Assembly: GCF_900109925.1 (NCBI RefSeq)
Contig: NZ_FOBW01000008.1
Location: 124,001 to 188,000 of the forward strand
DNA: 64,000 nt
Source: Mesobacillus persicus
GTDB lineage: Bacteria; Bacillota; Bacilli; Bacillales; Cytobacillaceae
Reading direction: 5' to 3'
A program made the translations under genes and the position numbers. Of the stretch, positions 25,574 to 35,043 are shown one piece after another. Every line of letters begins with the position of its first letter. Positions within the stretch are counted from its first letter, which is position 1. Under the pieces are notes generated by a model. That model saw only the letters and a program-made list of their open reading frames with translations, was not told where the DNA came from and made no database searches.

Positions 25574-26737
25574 CTAGCTTTTTGGTAACCCTAATCCAAA
25601 ACGAGCGACGAGGTCGCGCTGAATGTCATTTGCTCCGCCACCGAACAAGTGAACAAGCCGCTTTTGTGCGTAAGTTTGCGCGCTTCCGTTTGCAATCGTC
25701 CATTCAGAACCTGCTGCAACCTGACCAAACATCCCCATGATTTGCATACAAGTATCAAACACCTTTTGATTCAATTCCGCAGCAAACACTTTGTTCATTG
25801 AAGGCCGAAACGGGGCGGTTTTTTCGTTGTTGTGTGCCCAAGCGGCACGATAGTTTAAGAGTTTAAGCACTTCCATTTCCATCGTTAACTCTGCTAAACT
25901 GTCACGTACCCAATGTTGATCGAGAACACGAACACCATCTACTTCATTTTCACTCGCCCACTCAATCGTTTCCTCGATCATTCGCTCCATTCGTGCATAA
26001 GTAGACAACATCAATCTTTCCAGGGAAAGCTGGGTGGTAATGTATTGCCAACCTTTATTTTCCTCCCCAACTAAGGCACTTAATGGTATACGGACGTCTT
26101 CATAATAGGACACATTTGAACGCTCCCCGATTAAATCCATCGGTGTCACTGAAAATCCTGGCGTTTTCGTCGGAACTAAAAAGATGGAAATCCCTTTATG
26201 CTTCGGCGCATCTGCATCTGTCCTGGCCGCCAACCAAATATAATCCGCCATATGGGCATTGGTGGTAAACACTTTCTGGCCATTAATGACATAAGAATCT
26301 CCCTCTCTTACCGCCCGTGTCTCTAAAGCAGCAAGATCTGTCCCAGCTTGCGGTTCAGAGTAGCCAATCGCAATCTCGACTTCTCCTTTTAAAATTTTCG
26401 GGAGAAAATAGTTCTTTTGCTCTTCTGTTCCTAGTTTCATTAACGTAGGACCAACCGTTTCAAGTGTTATAAACGGGATGTTGACACCAGTTCGTTCGAT
26501 TTCTTCTAGGAAAATATATTGCTCGAGCGGGGTTTTTCCCTGACCTCCATATTCGACGGGCCAACCAATCCCCAGCCAACCGTCTTTCCCTAAATTTTGA
26601 ATATATTGCCGCCACAGCGGACCGCCATCCGGATTTTCTATTAATTCCTCTAATAGTTCTGCCGTGATGTGTTCGTCTAAATAGGAACGGATTTCTTCTT
26701 TCAACTGACGCTGCTCATCTGTTAAATCAAAACGCAC
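25574..26737 (-). CDS. Acyl-CoA dehydrogenase
   Basis: The enzyme of about 387 residues starts most likely at the GTG at 26737, six bases after GAGGTG. Family features are complete: GWPVEYGGQG, GYSEPQAGTDLAALETRA, VINGQKVFTT and a C-terminal GGGANDIQRDLVARFGLGLP. It forms a 2,3-enoyl-CoA and passes electrons to ETF. It lies eight bases after the acyl-CoA ligase gene. It is probably the canonical chain of a two-subunit dehydrogenase with the divergent 379-residue chain of the same operon. Confidence 0.92.
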   Translation of the reverse strand: MRFDLTDEQRQLKEEIRSYLDEHITAELLEELIENPDGGPLWRQYIQNLGKDGWLGIGWPVEYGGQGKTPLEQYIFLEEIERTGVNIPFITLETVGPTLMKLGTEEQKNYFLPKILKGEVEIAIGYSEPQAGTDLAALETRAVREGDSYVINGQKVFTTNAHMADYIWLAARTDADAPKHKGISIFLVPTKTPGFSVTPMDLIGERSNVSYYEDVRIPLSALVGEENKGWQYITTQLSLERLMLSTYARMERMIEETIEWASENEVDGVRVLDQHWVRDSLAELTMEMEVLKLLNYRAAWAHNNEKTAPFRPSMNKVFAAELNQKVFDTCMQIMGMFGQVAAGSEWTIANGSAQTYAQKRLVHLFGGGANDIQRDLVARFGLGLPKS

Positions 26738-26753
26738 CTCTACCACCTCTTAC

Positions 26754-28328
26754 CTAGTTTTTTGTTTGTGATACATTTAAGAATTGCTCTCGAAGATCTT
26801 TTTTAAGAATCTTTCCTGATGAAGTTTGTGGAAGTTCTGTAACAAACTCAATCCTCACTGGACACTTAAAGCTAGCTAGATATTTGCGACAATGGGCGAT
26901 CAGTTCCTCCGGTTGTGGCGAGGCTTCTGGATTGGTCGCGACAATTACAGCCATAACCTCTTCTCCCCAGTCCAGGCTTGGCGTACCGATGACTGCCACA
27001 TCCGATACTTCCTCATGCTCTAAAAGGACATCCTCGATTTCTTGCGGGGAGATATTTTCCCCCCCACGGATAATCATGTCTGAGCTGCGTCCACTTAAAA
27101 ATAAATAGCCATCCTCATCAAGCCAGCCCATGTCTTTCGTGTTAATCCAACCGTTGATGATTGTTTCAGACGATGCATCGGGTCGTTTCCAATAGCCTTT
27201 CATCGACCGTTCTGTCCGAACATACACATTGCCAATTGTGTTCGCTTCAACAGGTTTGTGATTGTCATCCATGATCAGAATATCTACGCCTGGAAGAGGC
27301 TTGCCGACAGAAGACAATCGCTGAATTTTCTTTTCAATTTCTTTCTTCGAGCCTGTCAGTTTATGATCTTCTGGTCCTAGTACGGAGACCGTTGAGGTGG
27401 TTTCAGTCATTCCAAAACCGTTGGCAAATTCCGTCGTTTTCGGAAACAATTCAATTGCGCGGCGAATGACAGGAAATGGCATTGGTGCTGCTCCATAAGA
27501 AAGACTTTGCAAAGAGCTCAAATTGGTCTTCGAAAAATTCGGATGATCAATCACTCGTTTCAGCATCGTTGGGACTAAAAAGGCATGCGTCGCCTTTTCT
27601 TTTTCGACTGTCTGTAGCCAATCCTCTGCTTCAAACTGCCGCAGTAATATCAAGCGACGACCCGAATAGATTCCATTGCAAATGCTTGTTGCCCCCGCTA
27701 CATGATAGTTTGGGACGACAATCATAGAAGCCCCCTTGGGCAGTCCATCGGCAGCTTCTGAATGACCCATGACATAGTTGCTAAGCTGACCGTAGGTGAT
27801 CATAACCCCTTTCGGCCGACTCGTTGTTCCGCTTGTGTACAACAGAATCGCCAAGTCACTATCATCCACATCGGCAAAATCGATCAATGGGTGTGAACTT
27901 GACTGAATCACTTCTTCGTACTCTTGGCCAACTCGATGATAACCGTCGACAATAATCGTTCTTGCAATCCCTTTATCTGCGGCCAATGGTTCCAACAAGT
28001 CTGCATAGCGTTTTTCAATCAGGAGTACCTTCAATCCCGCATCTTCTAACATAAAGGCAAGTTCTTCCGCCTTTGCGCGGTAATTAATCGGCACCACTGT
28101 CGCCCCCAACTGAAATGTTGCAAAGAATGCTTCCACCACCTCAGGACTATTCGTGGAAATGATCCCAACTCGATCTCCTTGCCTCACTCCATAGGAAGCC
28201 AGTGCCGATGCTAATAAACCGGTACGCTCAATCACTTGAGCATACGTTTGGCGTCTTGTTCCGAACGTGAGGATCTCTTGGTCCGGAACTATACTCCCAG
28301 CAATATTTAATAACAAATAGGCATTCAA
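26754..28328 (-). CDS. ATP-dependent acyl-CoA ligase (AMP-forming), module A
   Basis: This ANL-superfamily ligase of about 524 residues starts at a TTG at 28328 (M-NAYLLLNIAG), preceded by GAGGAGGGG. The adenylate motif LYTSGTTSRPKGVMIT, the GFGMTETTS motif, the hinge region (KDMGWLDEDGYLFLSGRSSDMIIRGG in part) and the C-terminal lysine in SSGKILKKDLR are all present. It converts a carboxylic acid to its CoA thioester and opens module A. The start lies in a 256-base intergenic region facing the divergent MFS gene. A paralogue closes module B. Substrate unknown. Confidence 0.92.
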   Translation of the reverse strand: MNAYLLLNIAGSIVPDQEILTFGTRRQTYAQVIERTGLLASALASYGVRQGDRVGIISTNSPEVVEAFFATFQLGATVVPINYRAKAEELAFMLEDAGLKVLLIEKRYADLLEPLAADKGIARTIIVDGYHRVGQEYEEVIQSSSHPLIDFADVDDSDLAILLYTSGTTSRPKGVMITYGQLSNYVMGHSEAADGLPKGASMIVVPNYHVAGATSICNGIYSGRRLILLRQFEAEDWLQTVEKEKATHAFLVPTMLKRVIDHPNFSKTNLSSLQSLSYGAAPMPFPVIRRAIELFPKTTEFANGFGMTETTSTVSVLGPEDHKLTGSKKEIEKKIQRLSSVGKPLPGVDILIMDDNHKPVEANTIGNVYVRTERSMKGYWKRPDASSETIINGWINTKDMGWLDEDGYLFLSGRSSDMIIRGGENISPQEIEDVLLEHEEVSDVAVIGTPSLDWGEEVMAVIVATNPEASPQPEELIAHCRKYLASFKCPVRIEFVTELPQTSSGKILKKDLREQFLNVSQTKN

Positions 28329-28543
28329 CGTATCCCCTCCTCGCAAAGTTCATTTGAATTAATAATTAAAATTTTCAGAATTCTTATTGTTGTTTCGTTT
28401 ATGATAATATATAATTACGAATATAGCAATATTGAAAACGCAAAAAGATTAACACGATTAAATGACAAAGATTGACAAGGGGGTGATGTTTTACTACTTA
28501 TTGGTTCATACTTAACAAACTCTTTAGTTAATGGTAAGTAAAA

Positions 28544-28558
28544 TTGAAAGCGCTTAAT
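28544..28558. promoter_or_regulatory. cre box upstream of the MFS gene
   Basis: TTGAAAGCGCTTAAT matches WTGAAARCGYTTWNN at every position. It lies 45 bases before the MFS start and so probably gives CcpA-mediated glucose repression of the transporter, possibly also of the divergent module A operon. Confidence 0.6.
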
Positions 28559-28602
28559 CATTGGCGTAGCATGAAAAAATTATCCAATTAGGGGGGATTT
28601 GT

Positions 28603-30213
28603 TTGGAAACTAAGGTTTCAAGGAAAACGTGGACCCAATTTTTTGCACTTGTATTCGGAGGATTTGTATGTATTGAAGCTATGGTATTTCAAGCACCGGC
28701 TGTTCCACTCATTGCAGCGCATTTTGAAGTTCCTGCGTTCTTATCTGGTTTAATTATTCTATCGTTTTATATTACATCGACGGCCTTTTATCCATTAGCT
28801 GGCCGGGTGGCAGACCAAATTGGCCGGAAACGTGTCATTCTTTTCGGAATGATCCTTTTCACGCTTTCGGAAGTGGCTGCTGCTTTAAGCCCAACCTTCT
28901 CATTCTTACTGTTTGCTCGTGTCCTTCAAGGTTTCTCCGTGGCATGTATATTACCTGTTGCCCTCGCATACATTGGGGTTTTGTTTCCACAAGAGAAACG
29001 TGGGATGGCAGCCGGAATCTTTTCAGCTGTGCAAGCATTAGCTTCTGCAACTGGAGCTGTGATTGCCGGTTACTTAATTGGCATTTACGGCTGGCCCATT
29101 GTGTATTGGATAAGCGGTGTGCTAACCGCGATTGGTTTCTTTGTCATTCTTGCATTGGTTCCTGAATCAAAAGGTGAAGGTAGCAAGAAACTTGACCTAA
29201 CTGGTACGCTCTTAATCATCCTTACGGCTGGAAGTATTTTATCGGTCTCAACACTGGTCAGAAGTTTTGGCATTGATTCTCCAATTACGCTCGGTACATT
29301 AGGACTAGGGGTACTGTCTGCAATAATCTTATGGTTTAACCAAAACCGGAAAGCAAATCCACTTATTGAGTTATCACTCATTAAAAATCGGCTCTTCACG
29401 ATGGTCGTTATCATAAACTTAGTGATTGTAGCGGCCTACCAGCTCTTTATTTACGGAATGAACTTCTTTTTAACAACAAGACCTGGTGGAGATGTTTCTG
29501 AAACAGGATGGTTTTATACGGCCATATACCTTTCCGGTTTTTTCGGAAATTTAATATTTGGTAAACTAACGGATAAATTTAATAATGGTAAGAAACTCAT
29601 TATTGGCGCTCTCTTAATCCCAATCATCACCTTGGTCATCTATATCTTTACGGTTAATGCAGGTACTGCGTTTAACATCATTTTCATTTTAACTTTCTTC
29701 TTTGGCTTTACGATGGGAGCCGTTACTCCTGTGATTATCAAATTTGCTTTAGGTGAAATGCCAGCTGAAAAATATGGAGCCGGTGCCTCGCTGTTTCAAT
29801 TCATTCGTGACATTGGCGCACCTTTAGGGCAAGTAACTGGGATCGTCATTTTCACCACATTGACCGCGACATTCACCCAAAGTGCTCTCGTGAATGAAGC
29901 GGAGCAAGCAGGTGTGAACGCTTCCCTGATGGGTGCTGTGGAACAAGCAGCTCTCACCAATGGTTCCCAAGTCGATGAAAGTCTTGCTGCTGAATTAGAG
30001 ACACTTGGAGTTCCATTAGAAGACCTTTTGGCGACTGCAACAGCCAGTGCGTTTACAGATGCATTAAAAATTATCGCACTCATTACAATCGCATTCCTTG
30101 TTTTATCGATTATCCTAAGTGTTTTCATTCCGGTACAAAGAGATAGAAAGAAGACGAAGGATCCTAAGAATGAGTTCACTCCGCCCATCAAACCAGAAAC
30201 TGAAGCGTTATAG
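28603..30213 (+). CDS. MFS transporter (DHA2/14-TM type)
   Basis: The 536-residue membrane protein starts at a TTG with GGGGGGA upstream. Many hydrophobic segments are spread along it, and the GRVADQIGRKR loop between TM2 and TM3 is the MFS signature. The length and an extra TM pair in the middle fit the 14-helix DHA2 drug:H+ antiporter branch. A periplasm-facing loop of about 80 residues occurs near residues 425-480. It lies divergent from module A and before module B, with a cre box upstream, so uptake of the substrate or efflux of a toxic compound is likely; DHA2 members are mostly exporters. A strong terminator follows. Confidence 0.9.
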   Translation: METKVSRKTWTQFFALVFGGFVCIEAMVFQAPAVPLIAAHFEVPAFLSGLIILSFYITSTAFYPLAGRVADQIGRKRVILFGMILFTLSEVAAALSPTFSFLLFARVLQGFSVACILPVALAYIGVLFPQEKRGMAAGIFSAVQALASATGAVIAGYLIGIYGWPIVYWISGVLTAIGFFVILALVPESKGEGSKKLDLTGTLLIILTAGSILSVSTLVRSFGIDSPITLGTLGLGVLSAIILWFNQNRKANPLIELSLIKNRLFTMVVIINLVIVAAYQLFIYGMNFFLTTRPGGDVSETGWFYTAIYLSGFFGNLIFGKLTDKFNNGKKLIIGALLIPIITLVIYIFTVNAGTAFNIIFILTFFFGFTMGAVTPVIIKFALGEMPAEKYGAGASLFQFIRDIGAPLGQVTGIVIFTTLTATFTQSALVNEAEQAGVNASLMGAVEQAALTNGSQVDESLAAELETLGVPLEDLLATATASAFTDALKIIALITIAFLVLSIILSVFIPVQRDRKKTKDPKNEFTPPIKPETEAL

Positions 30214-30248
30214 AGCCTTCATAAAAGGAAGCTAACAATTCACAACCT

Positions 30249-30291
30249 CCCCCCAATGGTTAGATGGGTTTCTAACCATTAGGGGGATTTT
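30249..30291 (+). terminator. Rho-independent terminator of the MFS gene
   Basis: A C-rich arm ending AATGGTTAG pairs with CTAACCATTAGGGGG, with one mismatch and a loop of about eight bases, followed by ATTTTT. It starts 36 bases after the MFS stop. Confidence 0.8.
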
Positions 30292-30322
30292 TCATTTTAG
30301 CTCTCCCCTCAAGGCTTGTTCC

Positions 30323-30523
30323 TTTTAAAAAAGCTCTGTTATAGGACATTGTTGATTTTTTAAAAAGTTGATTGGAGCGGAAGGCACTTGACTCCTGCGG
30401 GAGTAGGGGCTGGGGAGACCCCACAGGCGCTTTCAGCGCCGAAGAGGCTCCCCGGCACGCCCGCGGAAAGCGAGTGCCTGGAGAGGACATCAACATTTTA
30501 GTTTAACAGAGCTTTTTAAAAAA
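30323..30523. repeat. MITE-like GC-rich palindromic element of about 200 bp
   Basis: Terminal inverted repeats with the core AAAAAGCTCTGTTA (around 30328-30341) and TAACAGAGCTTTTT (30504-30517) bound the element. Inside is a GC-rich section with several stems, for example GGCACT...AGTGCC outer arms and GGGGAG...CTCCCC inner arms. I associate such elements with many dispersed copies in Bacillus genomes, but could not count copies here. It lies between the MFS terminator and the module B terminator and holds no gene. Confidence 0.6.
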
Positions 30524-30568
30524 CACGCATCACTGTTATTAGGCAAACTTCCCTTTCTCACAAACAAA

Positions 30569-30599
30569 AATTGCCCCAAAATCATTCCTTGGGGCAATT
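30569..30599 (-). terminator. Terminator of the module B operon
   Basis: Perfect arms AATTGCCCCAA (30569-30579) and TTGGGGCAATT (30589-30599) with a nine-base loop; on the minus strand a T-run follows. It lies just past the last module B gene. Confidence 0.85.
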
Positions 30600-30619
30600 C
30601 GTTCACTCCTATTTATCTA

Positions 30620-32185
30620 TCAAGAAACGGTCAAATCCGTTCCTTGTAACTCATCTCGTAGCTTCCGTTTTAGAATCTTCCCTACACCGTTTCGCGGTAA
30701 TGCCTCTACAAATAGAATTCGGCGAGGAGACTTATATTTTGCAAGATTTTCCTGTGTATACTGAATCAATCCTTGTTCTGTTACATCCGCACCAGCCTTT
30801 TTCACGACACAAGCGATGACTTCTTCTCCCATTCTTTCATCAGGCAGTCCAATGACCGCGACTTCTGAAACTGCTTCGTGTTTGCTCAAGACTTCTTCAA
30901 GATCACGAGGATAAATATTAAATCCACCGCGGATAATCAAATCTTTTTTGCGATCCACAATATAGATGTAATCTTCGTTATCCATGGTCGCTATATCGCC
31001 TGTATACAACCACCCGTTTTTAATGGTCTTGGCTGTCTCTTCATACAGGCCATAATATCCAGGTGTGATATTCTCCCCTTTGACAATGATTTCCCCTACT
31101 TCGCCTCTTGGTAGCTCATTCCCTTCTTCATCGACGATTTTCACTTCGACGTAAGGGTAAGGAATGCCAGCCGATCCTCGTCTGACAGGTACCCCTTTTC
31201 GGTGTCCAGAAACACCACCAGTGGAGGATTCTGACAAACCATACGCTTCCCAAATTTCCGCATTAAACTTCTTTTCAAATGACTCAATCACCGCAAGTGG
31301 CAGAGAGGCAGAGCCGCAATTGACAGATTCTAAGCTAGATAGATTGTATTTATTTGTAGTTGAACTAAAGGTCATATCATGAAGCATTGCGGGAACAACT
31401 GCAAAAGTTTTCACTGAAAATCGCTCAATTGCCTGACAGACTTTCTCTAAGTCATATTTTGAAAAAACAACAATTGAATCGCCTAATATAAAGCTCGTCA
31501 CCATAATTCCAAAACCATAGATATGGGCCAATGGCAGGACACAGACCGTCGTATTCCGTTCCGCAATTCGTCCTTCAGTTTTCTTTGTATGATATGAATC
31601 TAGCGGACCAACAATCAGGTTCTTGTGAGTGAGCATGACCCCTTTTGGTCGTCCAGTTGTCCCAGACGTATAAAGAATGACAGCCACATTGTTCTCATCT
31701 GTGTCCGATACGACTTCTTGAGAACCTTCAATGGTTTCAATCGCTTGGTAAACATCTACTACATCATAGCCTTCTAGTAATTCTTTATCCTTCACCTCAT
31801 CCATCACAAAAATGGTCACGTGGTGAGACAACCCTTTCACAGCCTGGATCATATTTGGCAAACAAGCACTTGATGTAAAGATGGCTTTGGCCTTAGAATC
31901 ATTCAGGATATAGGCCATCTCGTTTGGACTTAAAATATGCATCACAGGGATGACAATATTTCGAGCACGTAGGATTCCTTGGTAAGCAAAGAAAACAGCT
32001 GAACTATTCTCCATACTGACAAGCACTCTTTCCCCATCCGAAACCCCATGATTTCTTAAAAGGACGGAGATTTTCTTTGCAACACGTTCCATATCAAGAT
32101 TTGTATATTCCTTTTCTCCATCATATAAAAATGGATACTCACCATACTGTTCTTTTGTATGATTGATCAAGTCCGTTAACAGCAT
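30620..32185 (-). CDS. ATP-dependent acyl-CoA ligase (AMP-forming), module B
   Basis: The ligase of about 521 residues starts at the ATG at 32185 after AGGAGGGAT. Motifs: LYTSGTTGRPKGVMLTH, EAYGLSESSTGG, WLYTGDIATMD, KKDLIIRGGFNIYPRDLEE and the C-terminal lysine in NGVGKILKRKLR. It forms an acyl-CoA from a carboxylic acid, ATP and CoA. It closes module B, whereas the homologous ligase opens module A, so the two modules are rearranged relative to each other. The end is marked by a terminator. Fatty, aryl or alicyclic acids are all possible substrates. Confidence 0.92.
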   Translation of the reverse strand: MLLTDLINHTKEQYGEYPFLYDGEKEYTNLDMERVAKKISVLLRNHGVSDGERVLVSMENSSAVFFAYQGILRARNIVIPVMHILSPNEMAYILNDSKAKAIFTSSACLPNMIQAVKGLSHHVTIFVMDEVKDKELLEGYDVVDVYQAIETIEGSQEVVSDTDENNVAVILYTSGTTGRPKGVMLTHKNLIVGPLDSYHTKKTEGRIAERNTTVCVLPLAHIYGFGIMVTSFILGDSIVVFSKYDLEKVCQAIERFSVKTFAVVPAMLHDMTFSSTTNKYNLSSLESVNCGSASLPLAVIESFEKKFNAEIWEAYGLSESSTGGVSGHRKGVPVRRGSAGIPYPYVEVKIVDEEGNELPRGEVGEIIVKGENITPGYYGLYEETAKTIKNGWLYTGDIATMDNEDYIYIVDRKKDLIIRGGFNIYPRDLEEVLSKHEAVSEVAVIGLPDERMGEEVIACVVKKAGADVTEQGLIQYTQENLAKYKSPRRILFVEALPRNGVGKILKRKLRDELQGTDLTVS

Positions 32186-32234
32186 CTTATCCCTCCTAAT
32201 CAATCCAAATTTTTTATCGTCCCTTCGGACTGCA

Positions 32235-33371
32235 TTACCAATTTAAAGCCAAGGCTGTCTTTTCCCTATATTGCTGAACACTACCAAGATAATTTTCATA
32301 ATATCGAGCGCGTTTTAAATAAAGCTGACAATCTAGTTCCTCCGTAACCCCAATTCCCCCATGAATCTGGATGCTTTGGGAAGCAATGCGAATATACGCC
32401 TCCGTTATAAATGCACGAGCACTGTAAATGGCTGCTTTCTTATCATCTACGTCCGTTTCTAGTGCCCAATTCGCATAATAACTGAGCGATCTTGCAGTTT
32501 CTAGGTCCGTTTTCATATCGACAATTCCATGCTTAATCGCCTGAAACCGTCCAATCGGTTGCCCAAACTGAACGCGAATAGTTGCATATTCAGCAGTCAT
32601 TTCGACAATTCGGTCCATCCCACCTACCATCAGCGAACAAAGCGCTCCATTTAAATGAAGCAACCCTTCTTGTAAAACGTCCCAGCCTTGATTCATTGCA
32701 CCAAGAACCTGACTTTTGGAAACCCTTACATTTTCAAATGTCACTTCTGCGAGGCGTTGTGTTTCATCAAAACATTTCTGATGACGTACGGTAATCCCCG
32801 TATCCTCACGATCAAGAAGGACAAGGGATAATCCGGCCCCATCTTTGCCATCCATGGTACGTACTAATAAGATATACGTATCGACAACGTCACCGTCAGG
32901 AATGAGTGACTTTACTCCATTTATGACAAGAGATTCTCCTTCGGCTGAAGCCGTCACCCCAACGCTGTCAGGGTTATACCCTTTCTTTGGCTCTAACCAA
33001 GCAAGCGTCATTTTTTTTGTTCCAGCTGCAATTTCTGGCAAATATTTTTGTTTCTGCTCATCCGTTCCATATTTCTCTAAAATCGGGATTGCAAAGCCAA
33101 TGGTCTCGAGTAGAGTTCCTGGAAGAAGTGCTCTTCCTAATTCTTCAAAAACAGGCACGAGATCGAGCGAACCAAGGCCTGACCCTTCAAATTCTTCAGA
33201 TACTGTCATGCCCGTACAACCAAGTTCTACTAACCCTCTCGTCACCTTATCTAACGACGTTGTGTTTCCTTTCACAACATCACGAGCTATCGATGTCTGC
33301 CCATGCTGATCAAAAAATTTACGGATAGAACGGCGAAACATTTCTTGTTCTTCACTTAATGAAAAGTCCAT
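32235..33371 (-). CDS. Acyl-CoA dehydrogenase, divergent subunit type, module B
   Basis: This 378-residue chain has DFSLSEEQEMFRRSIRKFFD and HGGIGVTEELDCQLYLKRAR, but the substrate/flavin loop is unusual (WLEPKKGYNPDSVGVTA), as in its counterpart of module A. It is 20 bases after a canonical dehydrogenase gene (33392-34588), and the two probably form a heteromeric enzyme of the ChsE1-ChsE2 type. The ATG follows AAGGAGGTG. It should desaturate an acyl-CoA together with its partner. Confidence 0.88.
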   Translation of the reverse strand: MDFSLSEEQEMFRRSIRKFFDQHGQTSIARDVVKGNTTSLDKVTRGLVELGCTGMTVSEEFEGSGLGSLDLVPVFEELGRALLPGTLLETIGFAIPILEKYGTDEQKQKYLPEIAAGTKKMTLAWLEPKKGYNPDSVGVTASAEGESLVINGVKSLIPDGDVVDTYILLVRTMDGKDGAGLSLVLLDREDTGITVRHQKCFDETQRLAEVTFENVRVSKSQVLGAMNQGWDVLQEGLLHLNGALCSLMVGGMDRIVEMTAEYATIRVQFGQPIGRFQAIKHGIVDMKTDLETARSLSYYANWALETDVDDKKAAIYSARAFITEAYIRIASQSIQIHGGIGVTEELDCQLYLKRARYYENYLGSVQQYREKTALALNW

Positions 33372-33391
33372 TATTATCCACCTCCTTTTAA

Positions 33392-34588
33392 TTAACGACC
33401 CAAATCTTTCGGCAATCCAAGAATTCGTTCGGCAATCGTATTTTTCTGAACTTCACTTGTTCCGCCACCAATGGTCATTCCAAATGAATGAAGGAATTTA
33501 TCTTGCCAGTACGTATCCACCAACGCATCTTCCTTCCATAAAACACCTTGATGATTTTGGAGAGAAACCGCATAGGAAAATACCTCTTTCGTCAGCTCAC
33601 TGACAAGGAGTTTATCCATCGAGCCTTCAGCACCTGGGTACCCTCTTTTCAAGGTCGTTGTTAGATTGCGATAATAATTTAATAGAGACCCTCGAGACCT
33701 CGTATAAAGATCGACCATTTTTTGACGAACAAATGGATCCTTGATTAGTGGCTTTCCATCTTCTTCAACCTCATTTGTCATTTTGACTAGATCTTTAAAT
33801 TGCTGTTCGAGCGTAAATAATTGTCCACCAATGCCTGTACGCTCATGCATCAGGAGCGCAATCATCACTTTCCACCCTTCATCGACTTCACCGATAATAT
33901 CCGCATCACTGGCAATGGCATCATTCAAATACACTTCATTGAAATCATGCTCGCCATCCATTTGAATAATCGGTCTAGTCTCGACTCCTTCTTGGTGCAT
34001 ATCAACAAGGAAAACGGTGATGCCTTTATGTTTCTTTTCAGTAGAACTCGATGTCCTTGCCAATAAAAAGCATTTATCGGCAACATGACCGAAGCTCGTC
34101 CAAACCTTTTGACCATTGATTACCCAATGATCTCCGTTTTTCACCGCACTCGTTTGAATTGCAGTTAAATCAGAACCAGCGTTTGGTTCCGAATACCCTT
34201 GACACCAGACTTCTTCTCCTGTGAGAATTTTTTCGATGTATTTCTCTTTTTGCTCTTCCGTTCCTATTTGGATTAACGTTGGTCCCACCATGTGGATGCC
34301 AACATAGTTTATAAGTTGAGGTGCATTGGCTCGAACCATTTCTTGTTGGTAAATAATTTCCTCCATTAATGTAGCGTTTCGTCCGCCATACTTTTCAGGC
34401 CATGCAATGGCTGCATACCCGCCCTCATACAAGGTTTTTTGCCAACTTCGGAGAAAATCCCAATACTCAGCATTCTCCTTCGTAATCACATTTTTTCCTT
34501 CCAGCCAGCCCTCAGGAAGATTTTCTTCGAGCCAGCTCCTTAACGTGCTACGAAATTTCTCCTCTTTTTTTGAAAACGAAAAATCCAT
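33392..34588 (-). CDS. Acyl-CoA dehydrogenase, canonical subunit, module B
   Basis: The 398-residue enzyme has DFSFSKKEEKFRSTLRSWLEENLP, WPEKYGGRNAT, GYSEPNAGSDLTAIQTSA, NGQKVWTS and GGGTSEVQKNTIAERILGLPKDLG, a complete set for a flavin-dependent acyl-CoA dehydrogenase. Sequence style is close to FadE-type enzymes of actinobacterial steroid and isoprenoid catabolism. The ATG follows AAAGGAGG. Its start is 26 bases past the DUF35 gene, and it is followed by the divergent dehydrogenase chain. Confidence 0.92.
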   Translation of the reverse strand: MDFSFSKKEEKFRSTLRSWLEENLPEGWLEGKNVITKENAEYWDFLRSWQKTLYEGGYAAIAWPEKYGGRNATLMEEIIYQQEMVRANAPQLINYVGIHMVGPTLIQIGTEEQKEKYIEKILTGEEVWCQGYSEPNAGSDLTAIQTSAVKNGDHWVINGQKVWTSFGHVADKCFLLARTSSSTEKKHKGITVFLVDMHQEGVETRPIIQMDGEHDFNEVYLNDAIASDADIIGEVDEGWKVMIALLMHERTGIGGQLFTLEQQFKDLVKMTNEVEEDGKPLIKDPFVRQKMVDLYTRSRGSLLNYYRNLTTTLKRGYPGAEGSMDKLLVSELTKEVFSYAVSLQNHQGVLWKEDALVDTYWQDKFLHSFGMTIGGGTSEVQKNTIAERILGLPKDLGR

Positions 34589-34614
34589 CTGTCACATCCT
34601 CCTTTCGCGAGGTT

Positions 34615-35031
34615 CTACAATAGTTTCCACTGTGGAAGCGCTCGATCTTCTGTAATATCGACCCACACCATTTGTACAGGCTTACCGATTTTGATTTCTT
34701 CGTGATTACTTTCAATCACATTGCCAAGAATTTTCACTCCACTTGGGTTCTCTAACTCTACCTGTGCAATCACAAGTGGAAGGTCATCTTGAAATCCTGG
34801 CAGGAATGGTCGGTACGAAATCACATAAGAGTAAATCGTTCCCTTAACATCACTTCCAAATGTTTCCCAGCTAAGTTCTGTTCCGCCACATTTTGCACAA
34901 CTTGGACCCGGTGGGTGTGCATATTCTCCACAGCTCATACATTTTTGCAGTCTAAGTTCATGTTGATCGGCAGCATCCCAATAAGGGGAATTGTCTAGTG
35001 TTTTCAATGGAATTGGCTTTTGATAGCTCAT
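34615..35031 (-). CDS. DUF35 Zn-ribbon/OB-fold protein, module B
   Basis: The 138-residue protein has a Cys4 zinc ribbon (CMSCGEYAHPPGPSCAKC) and an OB domain (GTIYSYVISYRPFLPGF...). It is 12 bases after the thiolase gene, mirroring module A. DUF35 chains bind Ltp/SCP-x thiolases and help bind the CoA substrate. The ATG follows GGAGGG. It is clearly paralogous to the protein at 22939-23361. Confidence 0.93.
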   Translation of the reverse strand: MSYQKPIPLKTLDNSPYWDAADQHELRLQKCMSCGEYAHPPGPSCAKCGGTELSWETFGSDVKGTIYSYVISYRPFLPGFQDDLPLVIAQVELENPSGVKILGNVIESNHEEIKIGKPVQMVWVDITEDRALPQWKLL

Positions 35032-35043
35032 TCATAATCCCTC

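Noticed and set aside
15374-28328. Module A as a complete bbs (benzylsuccinate) pathway
   Set aside because: CaiB, DUF35-thiolase, dehydrogenase and hydratase are shared, but no benzylsuccinate synthase or BbsCD pair is recognisable, and the MaoC pair and ligase fit steroid-type pathways better.
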